From: Phytohabitans sp036906915
GTDB taxonomy: Bacteria > Actinomycetota > Actinomycetes > Mycobacteriales > Micromonosporaceae
Length of the DNA: 58,571 nucleotides
Direction of reading: 5' to 3'
Assembly: GCF_036906915.1 (NCBI RefSeq)
Contig: NZ_JBAKHX010000049.1
Coordinates: 1-58,571, forward strand
Part shown: piece by piece, positions 41,651 to 48,732 of the stretch
Layout of the letters: the number at the start of each line of letters is the position of its first letter
Position numbering within the stretch: the first letter of the stretch is position 1
Translations under genes and position numbers: made by a program
The notes under the pieces: generated by a model
Databases searched by the model: none
Seen by the model: the letters and a program-made list of their open reading frames with translations, nothing else
What the model was told of the DNA's origin: nothing

Positions 41651-42322
41651 TCAAAGCGCTCGACGCAACCAATCCTCGACGCCCGCGACGTGCACCGTGG
41701 CCCACGACCGAGCGAGCTCCGGCTCGCGCGCCGCGATCGCGTCGATGATCGCACCGTGCTGCTCGCGGGTCTTGTCGACGGCGCCTTCCTGGGTGAGGCC
41801 GCGCCAGATCCGGGCCCGCGTGGTCGGGCCGGACAGGCTGTCGATGAGCGAGCACAGCACGCCGTTCCCGGCGCCGGCCGCGATCCGCCGGTGGAACTCC
41901 AGGTCGTTGGAGACCAGTTCGTCGATAGTGGGGGCGTCACCGAGGGCGGCATGGATGGCGCGGAGGGACGCGATGTCCGCGTCGGTCATCCGCCGCGCCG
42001 CGAGCGCGCTCGCGGCCGGTTCCAGGATGCGGCGTACCTCGAAGAACTCCAGCACGGTGTCGTCGCGGTGAAAGTCGACGACGAAGCTCAACGCGTCCAG
42101 CAGCAGCCCGGGCGCGAGGCTCGTGACGTACGTGCCGTCGCCCTGCCGCACGTCGAGCACCCGGATCAGCGACAGCGCCCTCACGGCCTCCCGCAGGGAG
42201 TTGCGGGACAGGCCGAGCCGCTCCGCGAGGTCGGCCTCGCGTGGCAGGCGGTCGCCGGGCCGCAGGTCACCGGCCACGATCATGCCCTTGATCTTCTCGA
42301 TCGCCTCGTCGGTGACCGCCAT
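41651..42322 (-). CDS. FadR-type GntR regulator (FCD domain)
   Basis: This is a 223-residue regulator with an N-terminal winged helix (RLPREADLAERLGLSRNSLR, then QGDGTYV) and an all-helical FCD domain with metal-ligand-like residues (NDLEFHRRI, EQHGAIIDAI). It lies at the downstream end of the sugar-acid catabolic gene string and probably controls it in response to a pathway intermediate. AGGAGG precedes the ATG at 42322, and the spacer repeat copy C lies directly upstream. Confidence 0.9.
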   Translation of the reverse strand: MAVTDEAIEKIKGMIVAGDLRPGDRLPREADLAERLGLSRNSLREAVRALSLIRVLDVRQGDGTYVTSLAPGLLLDALSFVVDFHRDDTVLEFFEVRRILEPAASALAARRMTDADIASLRAIHAALGDAPTIDELVSNDLEFHRRIAAGAGNGVLCSLIDSLSGPTTRARIWRGLTQEGAVDKTREQHGAIIDAIAAREPELARSWATVHVAGVEDWLRRAL

Positions 42323-42330
42323 GCTCTACC

Positions 42331-42382
42331 TCCTGGTTCGCTCGGTCGTGCGGCACCCAAAGGCGACAACTCCCTCGCTCAC
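42331..42382 (-). repeat. Spacer repeat, copy C
   Basis: This element fills the gap between the lactonase stop and the ribosome site of the GntR gene. On the minus strand it starts GTGAGCGAGGGAGTTG and ends CACGACCGAGCGAACCAGGA. The copy at 45310-45422 has the same ends but about 60 bp more in the middle. Confidence 0.75.
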
Positions 42383-42387
42383 TCCTC

Positions 42388-43230
42388 CTACGGCAGCCGG
42401 TAGGTCCGGGTGGCGGTGCCGCCGAACACCGCCATCTGCTCGCGCGGCGACAGCGCCGGCAGCGCCTCGACGAGCGCATTCTTCACCCGTGCGTACGAGG
42501 CGGCCAGTAGGCACACGGGCCAGTCTGAGCCGTACATCAGCCGCTCCGGGCCGAAGACCTCGACAGCGGTCGCCACGTACGGACGCAGGTCCGCGACCGT
42601 CCATTTTCGCCAGTCGGCCTCGGTGACGAGGCCGGACAGCTTGGCGGTCGCGTTCGGCGCGGCGGCGAGCGCGGCCAGCGCCTCGGCCCACGCGGTGTGC
42701 TCGCCGGCTCGAATCGGCGGCTTCGCCAGGTGGTCCAGTACGAACCGCAGCTCCGGCACGTCACGCGCGGCCCGCGCCGCCGCGGGCAGCTGGTCGGCGC
42801 GGATCACCAGATCGAACGCCAGGCCGGTGCCGGCGACGGTGCGCAGGCCGCGGCGCACGTCCGGCCGGTCCAGGTAGTCGGGATCGGCCTCGCCCTGGAT
42901 CTGCGGCCGGACGCCGGCCAGCAGCTCACCGCCGGGCAGGGCCCGGTAGGCGGCGAGCGTGTCGGCCAGCGCCGGGTCCGCCGGGTCGGCCCACGCGACC
43001 ACGCCCGCGATCTGCGGCGTCTGTTTCGCGTACTCCAGCAGCAGTGCCGCCTCGGCGGTGTCACACCGTCCACCCTCGACCAGCACTGTTCGCTCCACAC
43101 CGGACTCGGCGAGCACGGACTGGAGGTCCGCCGGTGTGAAGGTGCGCCGGATCGGGGCCAGTTCGGGCGCGTCCAACCAGGTGTAACCCTGCCTGACGCG
43201 CCAGAGGTGGTGGTGCGCGTCGACGATCAT
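42388..43230 (-). CDS. Amidohydrolase, probable L-fuconolactonase
   Basis: This is a 280-residue metal-dependent hydrolase of the amidohydrolase_2 family. It has the HxH-like start IVDAHHHLW, FVLDHLAKPP and the C-terminal YGSDWPV aspartate. The same family supplies L-fucono-1,5-lactonase in the oxidative L-fucose pathway. Start at 43230 overlaps the stop of the dehydrogenase-type AKR as ATGA, matching its place one step later in the pathway. A lactonase for another deoxy-sugar (L-rhamnono- or L-galactonolactone) is possible. Confidence 0.85.
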   Translation of the reverse strand: MIVDAHHHLWRVRQGYTWLDAPELAPIRRTFTPADLQSVLAESGVERTVLVEGGRCDTAEAALLLEYAKQTPQIAGVVAWADPADPALADTLAAYRALPGGELLAGVRPQIQGEADPDYLDRPDVRRGLRTVAGTGLAFDLVIRADQLPAAARAARDVPELRFVLDHLAKPPIRAGEHTAWAEALAALAAAPNATAKLSGLVTEADWRKWTVADLRPYVATAVEVFGPERLMYGSDWPVCLLAASYARVKNALVEALPALSPREQMAVFGGTATRTYRLP

Positions 43231-44210
43231 CTGGCCCCCGAAGGCTGTGGAAGCGGTGCGTCGGCACGTAACAGGCCGGCGGTGACCAGCTCTGCCCACA
43301 GGTCGGCCGGCGGCGACGGCGCGGCGAACAGCGCGGCGTTGCGCTCGACCTGGTCGGGGCTCTGCACGCCGACCACGACCGTGGCCACCGCGGGATGCGC
43401 GGCGGCGAACGCCAGCGCGGCGGCTGGCAACGACGTGCCGTGCCTGGCGCAGACCTCCGCGATCGCCCGCGCCTTCTTCATCACAGTGGACGGTGCTGTG
43501 CCGTACTCGTAGTGCAGCCCGTCGTGCGGCCGGTCCACGGCCAGCAGTCCGCTGTTGAACACGCCCACGTTGATGACCGCGATCCCCTTGCGCCAGCACT
43601 CCGGCAGCAGCGCGTCGAGCGCGGGCTGCTCCAGCAGCGTGTACCGGCCGGCCACCATCACGGCGTCGACATCGGTCTGCGTGGCAAACCGGTGCAGCAC
43701 GTCCACGCGCTTCGAGCCCACGCCGATCGCCCGCACGACGCCCTGCCTGCGCAGGTCATGTAGCACCGGGTAGGCGCAGCGCAGCGCGGTCTCCTGGTGG
43801 CCCTCTGGATCGTGGATGAGGGCGAGGTCGATCCGGTCCAGGCTCAGCCGGCGCAGGCTGTCAGACAGCGACCGCCGCACGCCGTCGGCGCTGAAATCCC
43901 ACACCCTCTGGTGGGTGGCGGGCACGTCGAACCCTTCGCTGTCACGCGCCCCGCCGCTGTCCGGAGTGGGCACCAGAAGCCGGCCCACCTTGGTACTGAC
44001 CGTGTACTCGTGGCGGGGGCGCGCCCGCAGCGCGGCGCCGAGCCGGCGCTCGGACAGGCCCAAGCCGTAGTGCGGCGCGGTGTCGAAGTAGCGCACCCCG
44101 GTGTCCCACGCTGCCGCCACGGTGGCCGCCGCGACGTCGTCCTCGATGGCCGTGAAGAGGTTGCCCAGCTGTGCGCAGCCCAGGCCCCACCGGCCGAAGG
44201 GGAGCTTCAT
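43227..44210 (-). CDS. Aldo/keto reductase, probable L-fucose dehydrogenase
   Basis: This is a 327-residue AKR of the D-threo-aldose/L-fucose 1-dehydrogenase group. It starts LPFGRWGLGCAQLGNL, with the catalytic Asp and Tyr in RYFDTAPHYGLGLSE, the lysine in VSTKVG and the histidine in LALIHDPEG. It would oxidise the sugar to its lactone, which the adjacent lactonase opens. The start at 44210 overlaps the mutarotase stop as ATGA. Gene order supports L-fucose, but L-galactose and D-arabinose are also accepted by this group. Confidence 0.86.
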   Translation of the reverse strand: MKLPFGRWGLGCAQLGNLFTAIEDDVAAATVAAAWDTGVRYFDTAPHYGLGLSERRLGAALRARPRHEYTVSTKVGRLLVPTPDSGGARDSEGFDVPATHQRVWDFSADGVRRSLSDSLRRLSLDRIDLALIHDPEGHQETALRCAYPVLHDLRRQGVVRAIGVGSKRVDVLHRFATQTDVDAVMVAGRYTLLEQPALDALLPECWRKGIAVINVGVFNSGLLAVDRPHDGLHYEYGTAPSTVMKKARAIAEVCARHGTSLPAAALAFAAAHPAVATVVVGVQSPDQVERNAALFAAPSPPADLWAELVTAGLLRADAPLPQPSGAR

Positions 44211-44518
44211 GGCAGCTCCCACACCAGCGGCACACCGGAGTCGCCGCCGGAGTAGTCGTCCTCGACCTCCAGCAGTTCCGCCATCCGGGCTTGCCACGGC
44301 ACGTTGGCCGGGTGGTCGCGCAGCGCGGCCCGCATCGCCCGGTAGTCGTCGACCTCCACCAGGTGGAAGAGGTCACGCCCGGAGCGCCAGATCCGCCATG
44401 TGTGCACGCCGGCCGTGCGCAGCGCGGCATCCAGGTCCTCCGGGATCGTGGCGTGCACCCGTTCGTATTCGCCTTCCTTGCCCGGCTTGAGCCGGGTGTG
44501 CAGCGCGATCCGCTCCAT
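44207..44518 (-). CDS. L-rhamnose/L-fucose mutarotase family protein
   Basis: This is a 103-residue RhaM-family protein (DUF718 fold). The N-terminus ALHTRLKPGKEGEYERVHA carries the usual His and Arg/Lys of the family, followed by WRIWRSGRDLFHLVEVDDY and the C-terminal WQARMAELLEVEDDY. It interconverts sugar anomers and so feeds the correct form to the dehydrogenase. ATG at 44518 follows GGGAGGA. Coupled by ATGA to the dehydrogenase gene. Confidence 0.9.
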   Translation of the reverse strand: MERIALHTRLKPGKEGEYERVHATIPEDLDAALRTAGVHTWRIWRSGRDLFHLVEVDDYRAMRAALRDHPANVPWQARMAELLEVEDDYSGGDSGVPLVWELP

Positions 44519-44537
44519 TGCGGTCCTCCCGGAAGGG

Positions 44538-45302
44538 TCAGGGCTGGCGCATCCGCAGGCCCTGCATGCCGCCGTCGACGGCGAGCACGGTGCCCGTGGT
44601 TGCGCCGGCCTGCGGGCTGGCGAGGTAGGCGATGGCGGCCGCCACCTCGGCGGCGCTCACGAGCCGGCCGGTGGGCTGGCGGGCCTCCAGAGCGGCCAGT
44701 TCGGCGGCCGGGTCGGGTGCGGCCGCCAGCAGCCGGCGCACCCAGGGAGTGTCCACTGTGCCCGGATTGACGCAGCATACCCGGACGCCCTCACGGACGT
44801 GGTCGGCGGCCATCGCCAGCGACAGCGACTGCACAGCGCCCTTGGTGGCGCTGTACAGCGCGCGCTGCGGGAGCCCAGCGGTGGCAGCGATCGAGCAGGT
44901 GTTGACGATCGCGGCGTGCTCGGACGCCCGCAGGTGCGGCAGGGCGGCACGGCTGACCCGGACGAGACCGACGACGTTGACGTCGAAGACCCGATGCCAC
45001 TCGTCGTCCGGATTGGACTCCACTGTGCCAACCGCGCCGATTCCGGCGTTGTTGACGAGGACGTCGAGGCCACCGAGCACCTCCACGGCGGCGGCGACTC
45101 CGGCGCGTACCGAGGAATCGTCCGAGACGTCGGTGGCGAAGCCGACCAGCGGCTCCGGCAGCCCTTCGGGTTTGAGGTCGAGGCACGCGACCCGGGCACC
45201 GCGCTCGGCAAGGAGCACGGCGGTGGCCAGGCCGATGCCCGAAGCCCCACCGGTGACGAGGGCCTTGAGGCCCGCGAAGTCAGCCCCTGATGATTCGCTC
45301 AT
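44538..45302 (-). CDS. SDR oxidoreductase, probable 2-keto-3-deoxy-L-fuconate dehydrogenase
   Basis: This is a 254-residue classical short-chain dehydrogenase. TGGASGIG binds the cofactor, NNAGIG is conserved, and catalytic Ser, Tyr and Lys are in CSIAATAG and YSATKGA. In oxidative L-fucose catabolism an SDR oxidises 2-keto-3-deoxy-fuconate before hydrolytic cleavage, and the neighbouring FAH-family hydrolase fits that order. Start at 45302 with AGGAAAA upstream. The gap to the hydrolase gene is a dispersed repeat. Confidence 0.88.
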   Translation of the reverse strand: MSESSGADFAGLKALVTGGASGIGLATAVLLAERGARVACLDLKPEGLPEPLVGFATDVSDDSSVRAGVAAAVEVLGGLDVLVNNAGIGAVGTVESNPDDEWHRVFDVNVVGLVRVSRAALPHLRASEHAAIVNTCSIAATAGLPQRALYSATKGAVQSLSLAMAADHVREGVRVCCVNPGTVDTPWVRRLLAAAPDPAAELAALEARQPTGRLVSAAEVAAAIAYLASPQAGATTGTVLAVDGGMQGLRMRQP

Positions 45303-45309
45303 GCTGTTT

Positions 45310-45422
45310 TCCTGGTTCGCTCGGTCGTGCGGCGCTGAAGGCGACGCCTTCCCTCGCGCCGCGGGCGACTTCGTCGGCGCGTCGCTCAGTCCAGGCGCCA
45401 CCGCGCCAACTCCCTCGCTCAC
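45310..45422 (-). repeat. Spacer repeat, copy B (long form)
   Basis: This 113-bp element fills the spacer between two operon genes. On the minus strand its first bases, GTGAGCGAG, supply the TGA stop of the hydrolase gene, and its last bases, CGAGCGAACCAGGA, supply the ribosome site of the SDR gene. Its ends match copy C (42331-42382), and its middle (45334-45402) matches helicase copy A. Confidence 0.8.
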
Positions 45423-46270
45423 GCCGCCCCGATCTCCTGGCGCTGCCGACCCAGCCCATCGACCTCCAGTTCGACGACGTCGCCGGCGCGCAGGTAGGGC
45501 TTGGGCTCGGGCTGGCCGAGCGCCACGCCCGCCGGTGTGCCGGTGTTGATGAGGTCGCCGGGGTAGAGCACCATGAACTGGCTCAGGTACCGGACGATTT
45601 CGGCCACCCCGAAGATCATGTCTTTGGCGCTCCCGTTCTGCCGCGCCTCGCCGTTGACCCACAGCCGCAGCCCGAGCGCCTGCGGGTCGGGCACCTCGTC
45701 GGCGGTGACCAGCCACGGGCCCAGCGGGTTGAACGTCTCGCAGGACTTGCCCTTGTCCCACTGCCCGCCGCGTTCGAGCTGGAACTCGCGCTCGGAGACG
45801 TCGTGTGACACCGCGTACCCGCCGACGCAGGCGAGCGCGTCCGCCTCCGACTCCAGGTACCGGGCGGTGCGGCCGATGACGACGGCGAGCTCTACCTCCC
45901 AGTCGGTCTTCGTGCTGCCGCGCGGCACGAGCACCTGGTCGTATGGTCCGATGACTGTGTCGGGGGCCTTCATGAACACGACCGGCTCGGCCGGCACCGG
46001 CAGGTTGCTCTCGGCGGCGTGGTCGCGGTAGTTCAGCCCGATGCACACGATCTTGCCCGGCCGCAGGGGCGCACCGATCCGCAGCCCGTCGGCGTCGAGC
46101 ACCGGTAGATCGCCACCGGACAGCGCGGCGGCGACGCGCTCGGGCCCGGCCCCTGCGAGGAAGGCTCCATCGACGTCCGGCACGACACCGGTCAGGTCAC
46201 GCAGCCGGCCCTCGTCGTCCAGTGCGGCGGGGCGCTCGGCGCCGGATGGACCGACCCTCAACAACTTCAT
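45419..46270 (-). CDS. FAH-family hydrolase, probable 2,4-diketo-3-deoxy-L-fuconate hydrolase
   Basis: This is a 283-residue fumarylacetoacetate hydrolase-fold enzyme. Metal-binding acidic residues are in DWEVELAVVIG and HDVSEREFQ. The EPVVFMKAPDTVIGP segment and the NTGTPAGVALG tail are typical. It would split the diketo acid into pyruvate and L-lactate. The start at 46270 (MKLLRVG) is preferred to 46291. A small palindrome ACATC-G-GATGT overlaps the upstream edge. It is the first gene of the catabolic string. Confidence 0.9.
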   Translation of the reverse strand: MKLLRVGPSGAERPAALDDEGRLRDLTGVVPDVDGAFLAGAGPERVAAALSGGDLPVLDADGLRIGAPLRPGKIVCIGLNYRDHAAESNLPVPAEPVVFMKAPDTVIGPYDQVLVPRGSTKTDWEVELAVVIGRTARYLESEADALACVGGYAVSHDVSEREFQLERGGQWDKGKSCETFNPLGPWLVTADEVPDPQALGLRLWVNGEARQNGSAKDMIFGVAEIVRYLSQFMVLYPGDLINTGTPAGVALGQPEPKPYLRAGDVVELEVDGLGRQRQEIGAA

Positions 46271-46271
46271 A

Positions 46272-46282
46272 CATCGGATGTC
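46272..46282. promoter_or_regulatory. Candidate GntR operator ACATC-G-GATGT
   Basis: This perfect 5-1-5 inverted repeat lies 1 bp upstream of the first catabolic gene. It is short but in the right place for the FadR-type regulator of the cluster. Confidence 0.35.
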
Positions 46283-46377
46283 TACCAGCACGGACCGTTA
46301 CTGACAACACCCGCACGAGATGATCCGGCGTGTCCGACGCACTGGTCGTCGCGACCGTGGTGACCGCCCGCCTCCGG

Positions 46378-46599
46378 TCAGTCCCAGAGCCGTGCGGCGG
46401 CGACGGCGTCGACGGTCGCCCAGCCGTGCCCGCACAGGACTAGGGCCTCCGCGATTCGCCACAGCATGGCGTCGACCTCGTCCAGGTCGGCTTCGCCGAG
46501 GTCGGGGCGGCGGCGAGCGAGCCTCGCACGCTCCTCTCCCACGATGAGGTGCGCGCGGTACGTGAGATCGCCCTGCAGCCGCTCCCGATCACTCAGCAC
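46378..46599 (-). CDS. Small conserved-looking protein of unknown function
   Basis: This 73-residue acidic helical protein starts MLSDRERLQGDLTYRAHL. It has an Arg-rich stretch (EERARLARRRPDL) and a C-terminal segment with one Cys and two Trp residues (VLCGHGWATVDA). I do not recognise the family. Codon bias supports a real gene. The start is GTG at 46599. A strong palindrome at 46612-46630 immediately upstream overlaps a TAGTAT promoter-like hexamer, so transcription may be leaderless or have a very short leader. It stands alone between the sugar and kynurenine clusters. Confidence 0.6.
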   Translation of the reverse strand: MLSDRERLQGDLTYRAHLIVGEERARLARRRPDLGEADLDEVDAMLWRIAEALVLCGHGWATVDAVAAARLWD

Positions 46600-46611
46600 C
46601 CCGACAGAATA

Positions 46612-46630
46612 ATACTACAGGACGTAGTAT
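46612..46630. promoter_or_regulatory. Palindrome ATACTAC-N5-GTAGTAT
   Basis: This perfect 7-bp inverted repeat with 5-bp spacer lies 12 bp upstream of the 73-residue gene. The TACTA...TAGTA core resembles operators of BlaI/MecI-type repressors. It is the most AT-rich spot in the area and probably overlaps the -10 element. Confidence 0.6.
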
Positions 46631-46679
46631 GTAACCGCCCCAGGGAAGCTGGGCGTGCGTTTGTCCGTATCGACGCAGA

Positions 46680-47696
46680 TCAGGCAGCGGGCCGCGCGGC
46701 GCGGCCGAGGAAATGCTCGGCATTTCCGCCTAGCAACGCGGAGCGTTGCTCCGAGGTGAGGAAGTCGGCCTTGCGGACGACCTCGCCGGCCGGGCGTTCG
46801 CCCAAGGGGTACGGGTAGTCGCTGCCGAGCAGCACCCGGTCTTCGCCCAGCACCGTCACCAGCAGGCGCAGGGCGGCCGGGTCGAATACCACGGTGTCGA
46901 CGTAGAAGCGGTCGACGTAGTGGCTGGGCGGGTGCGCCGACCGGCCCCGTACCACGTCACCGCGGCGGTGCCAGGCGTTGTCGGCGCGCCCCAGCCAGTA
47001 CGGGAAGCTGCCCCCGCCGTGCGCGAAGCAGATCCGCAGCGCGGGCGACACCTCGTCGAAGACGCCGCCGAGCACCATCGCGAGCAGCGACAGGTGCGTC
47101 TCGGCGGGCATGCCGGCCAGCCAGCGCGACATCCACCGGTCGAGGCGCCGGCCACCGGGCATGTCCCACGGGTGCACGAAGACCGGCGCGCCCACCTCGG
47201 CGCAATGCCGCAGGAATGCCACGATGCCCGGGTCGTCGAGGTCACGGTCGCCGACGTGGTTGCCGATCTCGACGCCCGCGTGGCCGGCGGCGAGGCACCT
47301 GTCGAGCTCGGCGCACGCGGCGTCGGGATCCTGCAGGGGCACCTGGCAGAACGGTACGAGGCGGCCCTCGCCGGCCGCCGCGCACTCCAGGGTCAGGTCG
47401 TTGAAGATCCGCGCCACCTTGACCGCCTGGGCGGCGGGGCGCTCGTACGAGAAGAACACCGGCGTCGGGGAGACGACCTGCACGTCGACGCCGTCGGCGT
47501 CCATGTCGCCGAGCCGCGTCGGCGCGTCCCAGCAGGCCACGCCGATCGGCCGGAACTCCGTCGAGCCGATCATGATCATGGCGTCGCGCTCGGAGCCGAC
47601 GCGCAACCAGGGCCAACCCTCGCCGCCGCACTCGACGGCGAGGTCCGGCCAGCCCTTGGGCACGACGTGCGTGTGCACGTCTACGACTCGGCCCAA
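46680..47696 (-). CDS. nbaD: 2-amino-3-carboxymuconate-6-semialdehyde decarboxylase
   Basis: This 338-residue ACMSD decarboxylates the ring-cleavage product of 3-hydroxyanthranilate. Metal ligands of the amidohydrolase fold are visible: HTH in VVDVHTHVVP, His in VFVHPWDMPGG, His in FAHGGGSFPYW and Asp in LGSDYPYP. The start is the rare TTG at 47696 (after AAGGG), placed 3 bp after the HAAO stop; no ATG fits the family N-terminus. It is the last gene of the tryptophan/kynurenine operon. Confidence 0.93.
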   Translation of the reverse strand: MGRVVDVHTHVVPKGWPDLAVECGGEGWPWLRVGSERDAMIMIGSTEFRPIGVACWDAPTRLGDMDADGVDVQVVSPTPVFFSYERPAAQAVKVARIFNDLTLECAAAGEGRLVPFCQVPLQDPDAACAELDRCLAAGHAGVEIGNHVGDRDLDDPGIVAFLRHCAEVGAPVFVHPWDMPGGRRLDRWMSRWLAGMPAETHLSLLAMVLGGVFDEVSPALRICFAHGGGSFPYWLGRADNAWHRRGDVVRGRSAHPPSHYVDRFYVDTVVFDPAALRLLVTVLGEDRVLLGSDYPYPLGERPAGEVVRKADFLTSEQRSALLGGNAEHFLGRAARPAA

Positions 47697-47699
47697 CGG

Positions 47700-48224
47700 T
47701 CAGCCCTTGCCTGGATGCAATGTGCCGCACTTTTCGCAGGTGCGGGCCCGCTCGTCGGCGTAGAACGCCCCGAACACCGGCGGCAGGTCGGTGACGATGT
47801 CGCGCACCTGTAGCTCGACCTCGTGCACCAGGTTGCCGCACTCGGGGCAGTACCACTGGAACTTCTCCAGCGTGCCCTCCTCGCGCACCCGCTCGACGAC
47901 CAGCCCGACCGAGCCGACCTCGGGGCGCTGCGGCGAGTGCGGCATGTTGCCCGGAAGCACCCACATCTGACCCTCGCGGATATGCACCGTGTCCGGGCCG
48001 TCGGGTGTCATGACGTTGAGGTGCATATTGCCCTTGATCTGGTAGAAGAACTCCTCGTACGGGTCGACGTGGAAGTCGGTGCGCTGGTTGGGCCCGCCGA
48101 CCACCATCACGATGAAATCGGCGCCGGTCGGGAAGAGCTGCTTGTTGCCCACGGGCGGCTTGAGCAGGTGCTGGTTCTCGGCCAGCCAGTCCGGGAAGTT
48201 CACCGGCTGCGCGACGCTGGTCAT
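47700..48224 (-). CDS. nbaC: 3-hydroxyanthranilate 3,4-dioxygenase
   Basis: This is a 174-residue cupin dioxygenase that opens the 3-hydroxyanthranilate ring. Fe ligands lie in TDFHVDPYEEFFYQ (His and Glu) and MPHSPQRP (His). The C-terminus has a rubredoxin-like iron site with CPECG and CEKCG, as in bacterial HAAO. The start at 48224 (MTSVAQPVNFPDW) follows GGAGGCGG and overlaps the stop of a 33-codon ORF as ATGA. The frame extends to 48290, but that part is not homologous to the family. Confidence 0.95.
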   Translation of the reverse strand: MTSVAQPVNFPDWLAENQHLLKPPVGNKQLFPTGADFIVMVVGGPNQRTDFHVDPYEEFFYQIKGNMHLNVMTPDGPDTVHIREGQMWVLPGNMPHSPQRPEVGSVGLVVERVREEGTLEKFQWYCPECGNLVHEVELQVRDIVTDLPPVFGAFYADERARTCEKCGTLHPGKG

Positions 48225-48322
48225 GAGCCGCCTCCCGCAGCCAGCCCGGAGTCGAGGGAGCTGTGAGGGCGCGCCGCCCGCAGCCGCCACAAAGCGGAGT
48301 GAGCGCCAACTAGTTCGGTCAT
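48221..48322 (-). CDS. Possible 33-codon mini-ORF before the dioxygenase gene
   Basis: ATG at 48322 has an excellent ribosome site (AGGAGG, 7-bp spacing) and encodes 33 residues beginning MTELVGAHSALWRLRAARPH. Its TGA overlaps the start of the dioxygenase gene as ATGA. It fills nearly the whole gap after the RidA gene. It may be a translated coupling leader, or simply a spacer repeat that happens to be open. No known domain. Confidence 0.4.
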   Translation of the reverse strand: MTELVGAHSALWRLRAARPHSSLDSGLAAGGGS

Positions 48323-48333
48323 GGTCAAGCCTC

Positions 48334-48732
48334 CTACGGTAGAAGTGCGACCGCCTGCATCTCGATCAGCAGGTGCGGGTGTGGCAGCTGGTGCACGGCG
48401 ACCGTGGTGCGCGCCGGGCCGGCCTCGTCGAAGAACTCGCCGTACACCTCGTTGTAGCCGCCGAAGTCGTTCATGTTCACCAGATACGTGGTCACCTGGG
48501 TCAGGTCGGTGAGATCGGCGCCCACCGCCCGCAGGATGTCGCGGACGTTCTCGATGACCGCCCTGGTCTGCTCGCGGATGTCCAGTGTGGTCGTTCCCAT
48601 CTTGTCCACGCCGGCGCCCGCGATCGAGCCGTCGAGGCGGCGGCTCGACGTACCGGAGACGAACGCGAAACCGCCCGCGACCTTCACGTGCGGGAAGCGA
48701 CCGCGCGGCCGCGCCATGCCACTCACGATCAT
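48334..48732 (-). CDS. RidA-family 2-aminomuconate deaminase
   Basis: This is a 132-residue YjgF/YER057c/UK114 (RidA) protein. The core FAFVSGTSSRRLDGSIAG, then VTTYLVNMNDFGGYN and the C-terminal LLIEMQAVALLP with the conserved glutamate, is characteristic. In kynurenine operons this paralogue deaminates 2-aminomuconate, the product of the adjacent aldehyde dehydrogenase. Start at 48732 overlaps the dehydrogenase stop as ATGA. A generic enamine-deaminase role is the alternative. Confidence 0.88.
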   Translation of the reverse strand: MIVSGMARPRGRFPHVKVAGGFAFVSGTSSRRLDGSIAGAGVDKMGTTTLDIREQTRAVIENVRDILRAVGADLTDLTQVTTYLVNMNDFGGYNEVYGEFFDEAGPARTTVAVHQLPHPHLLIEMQAVALLP

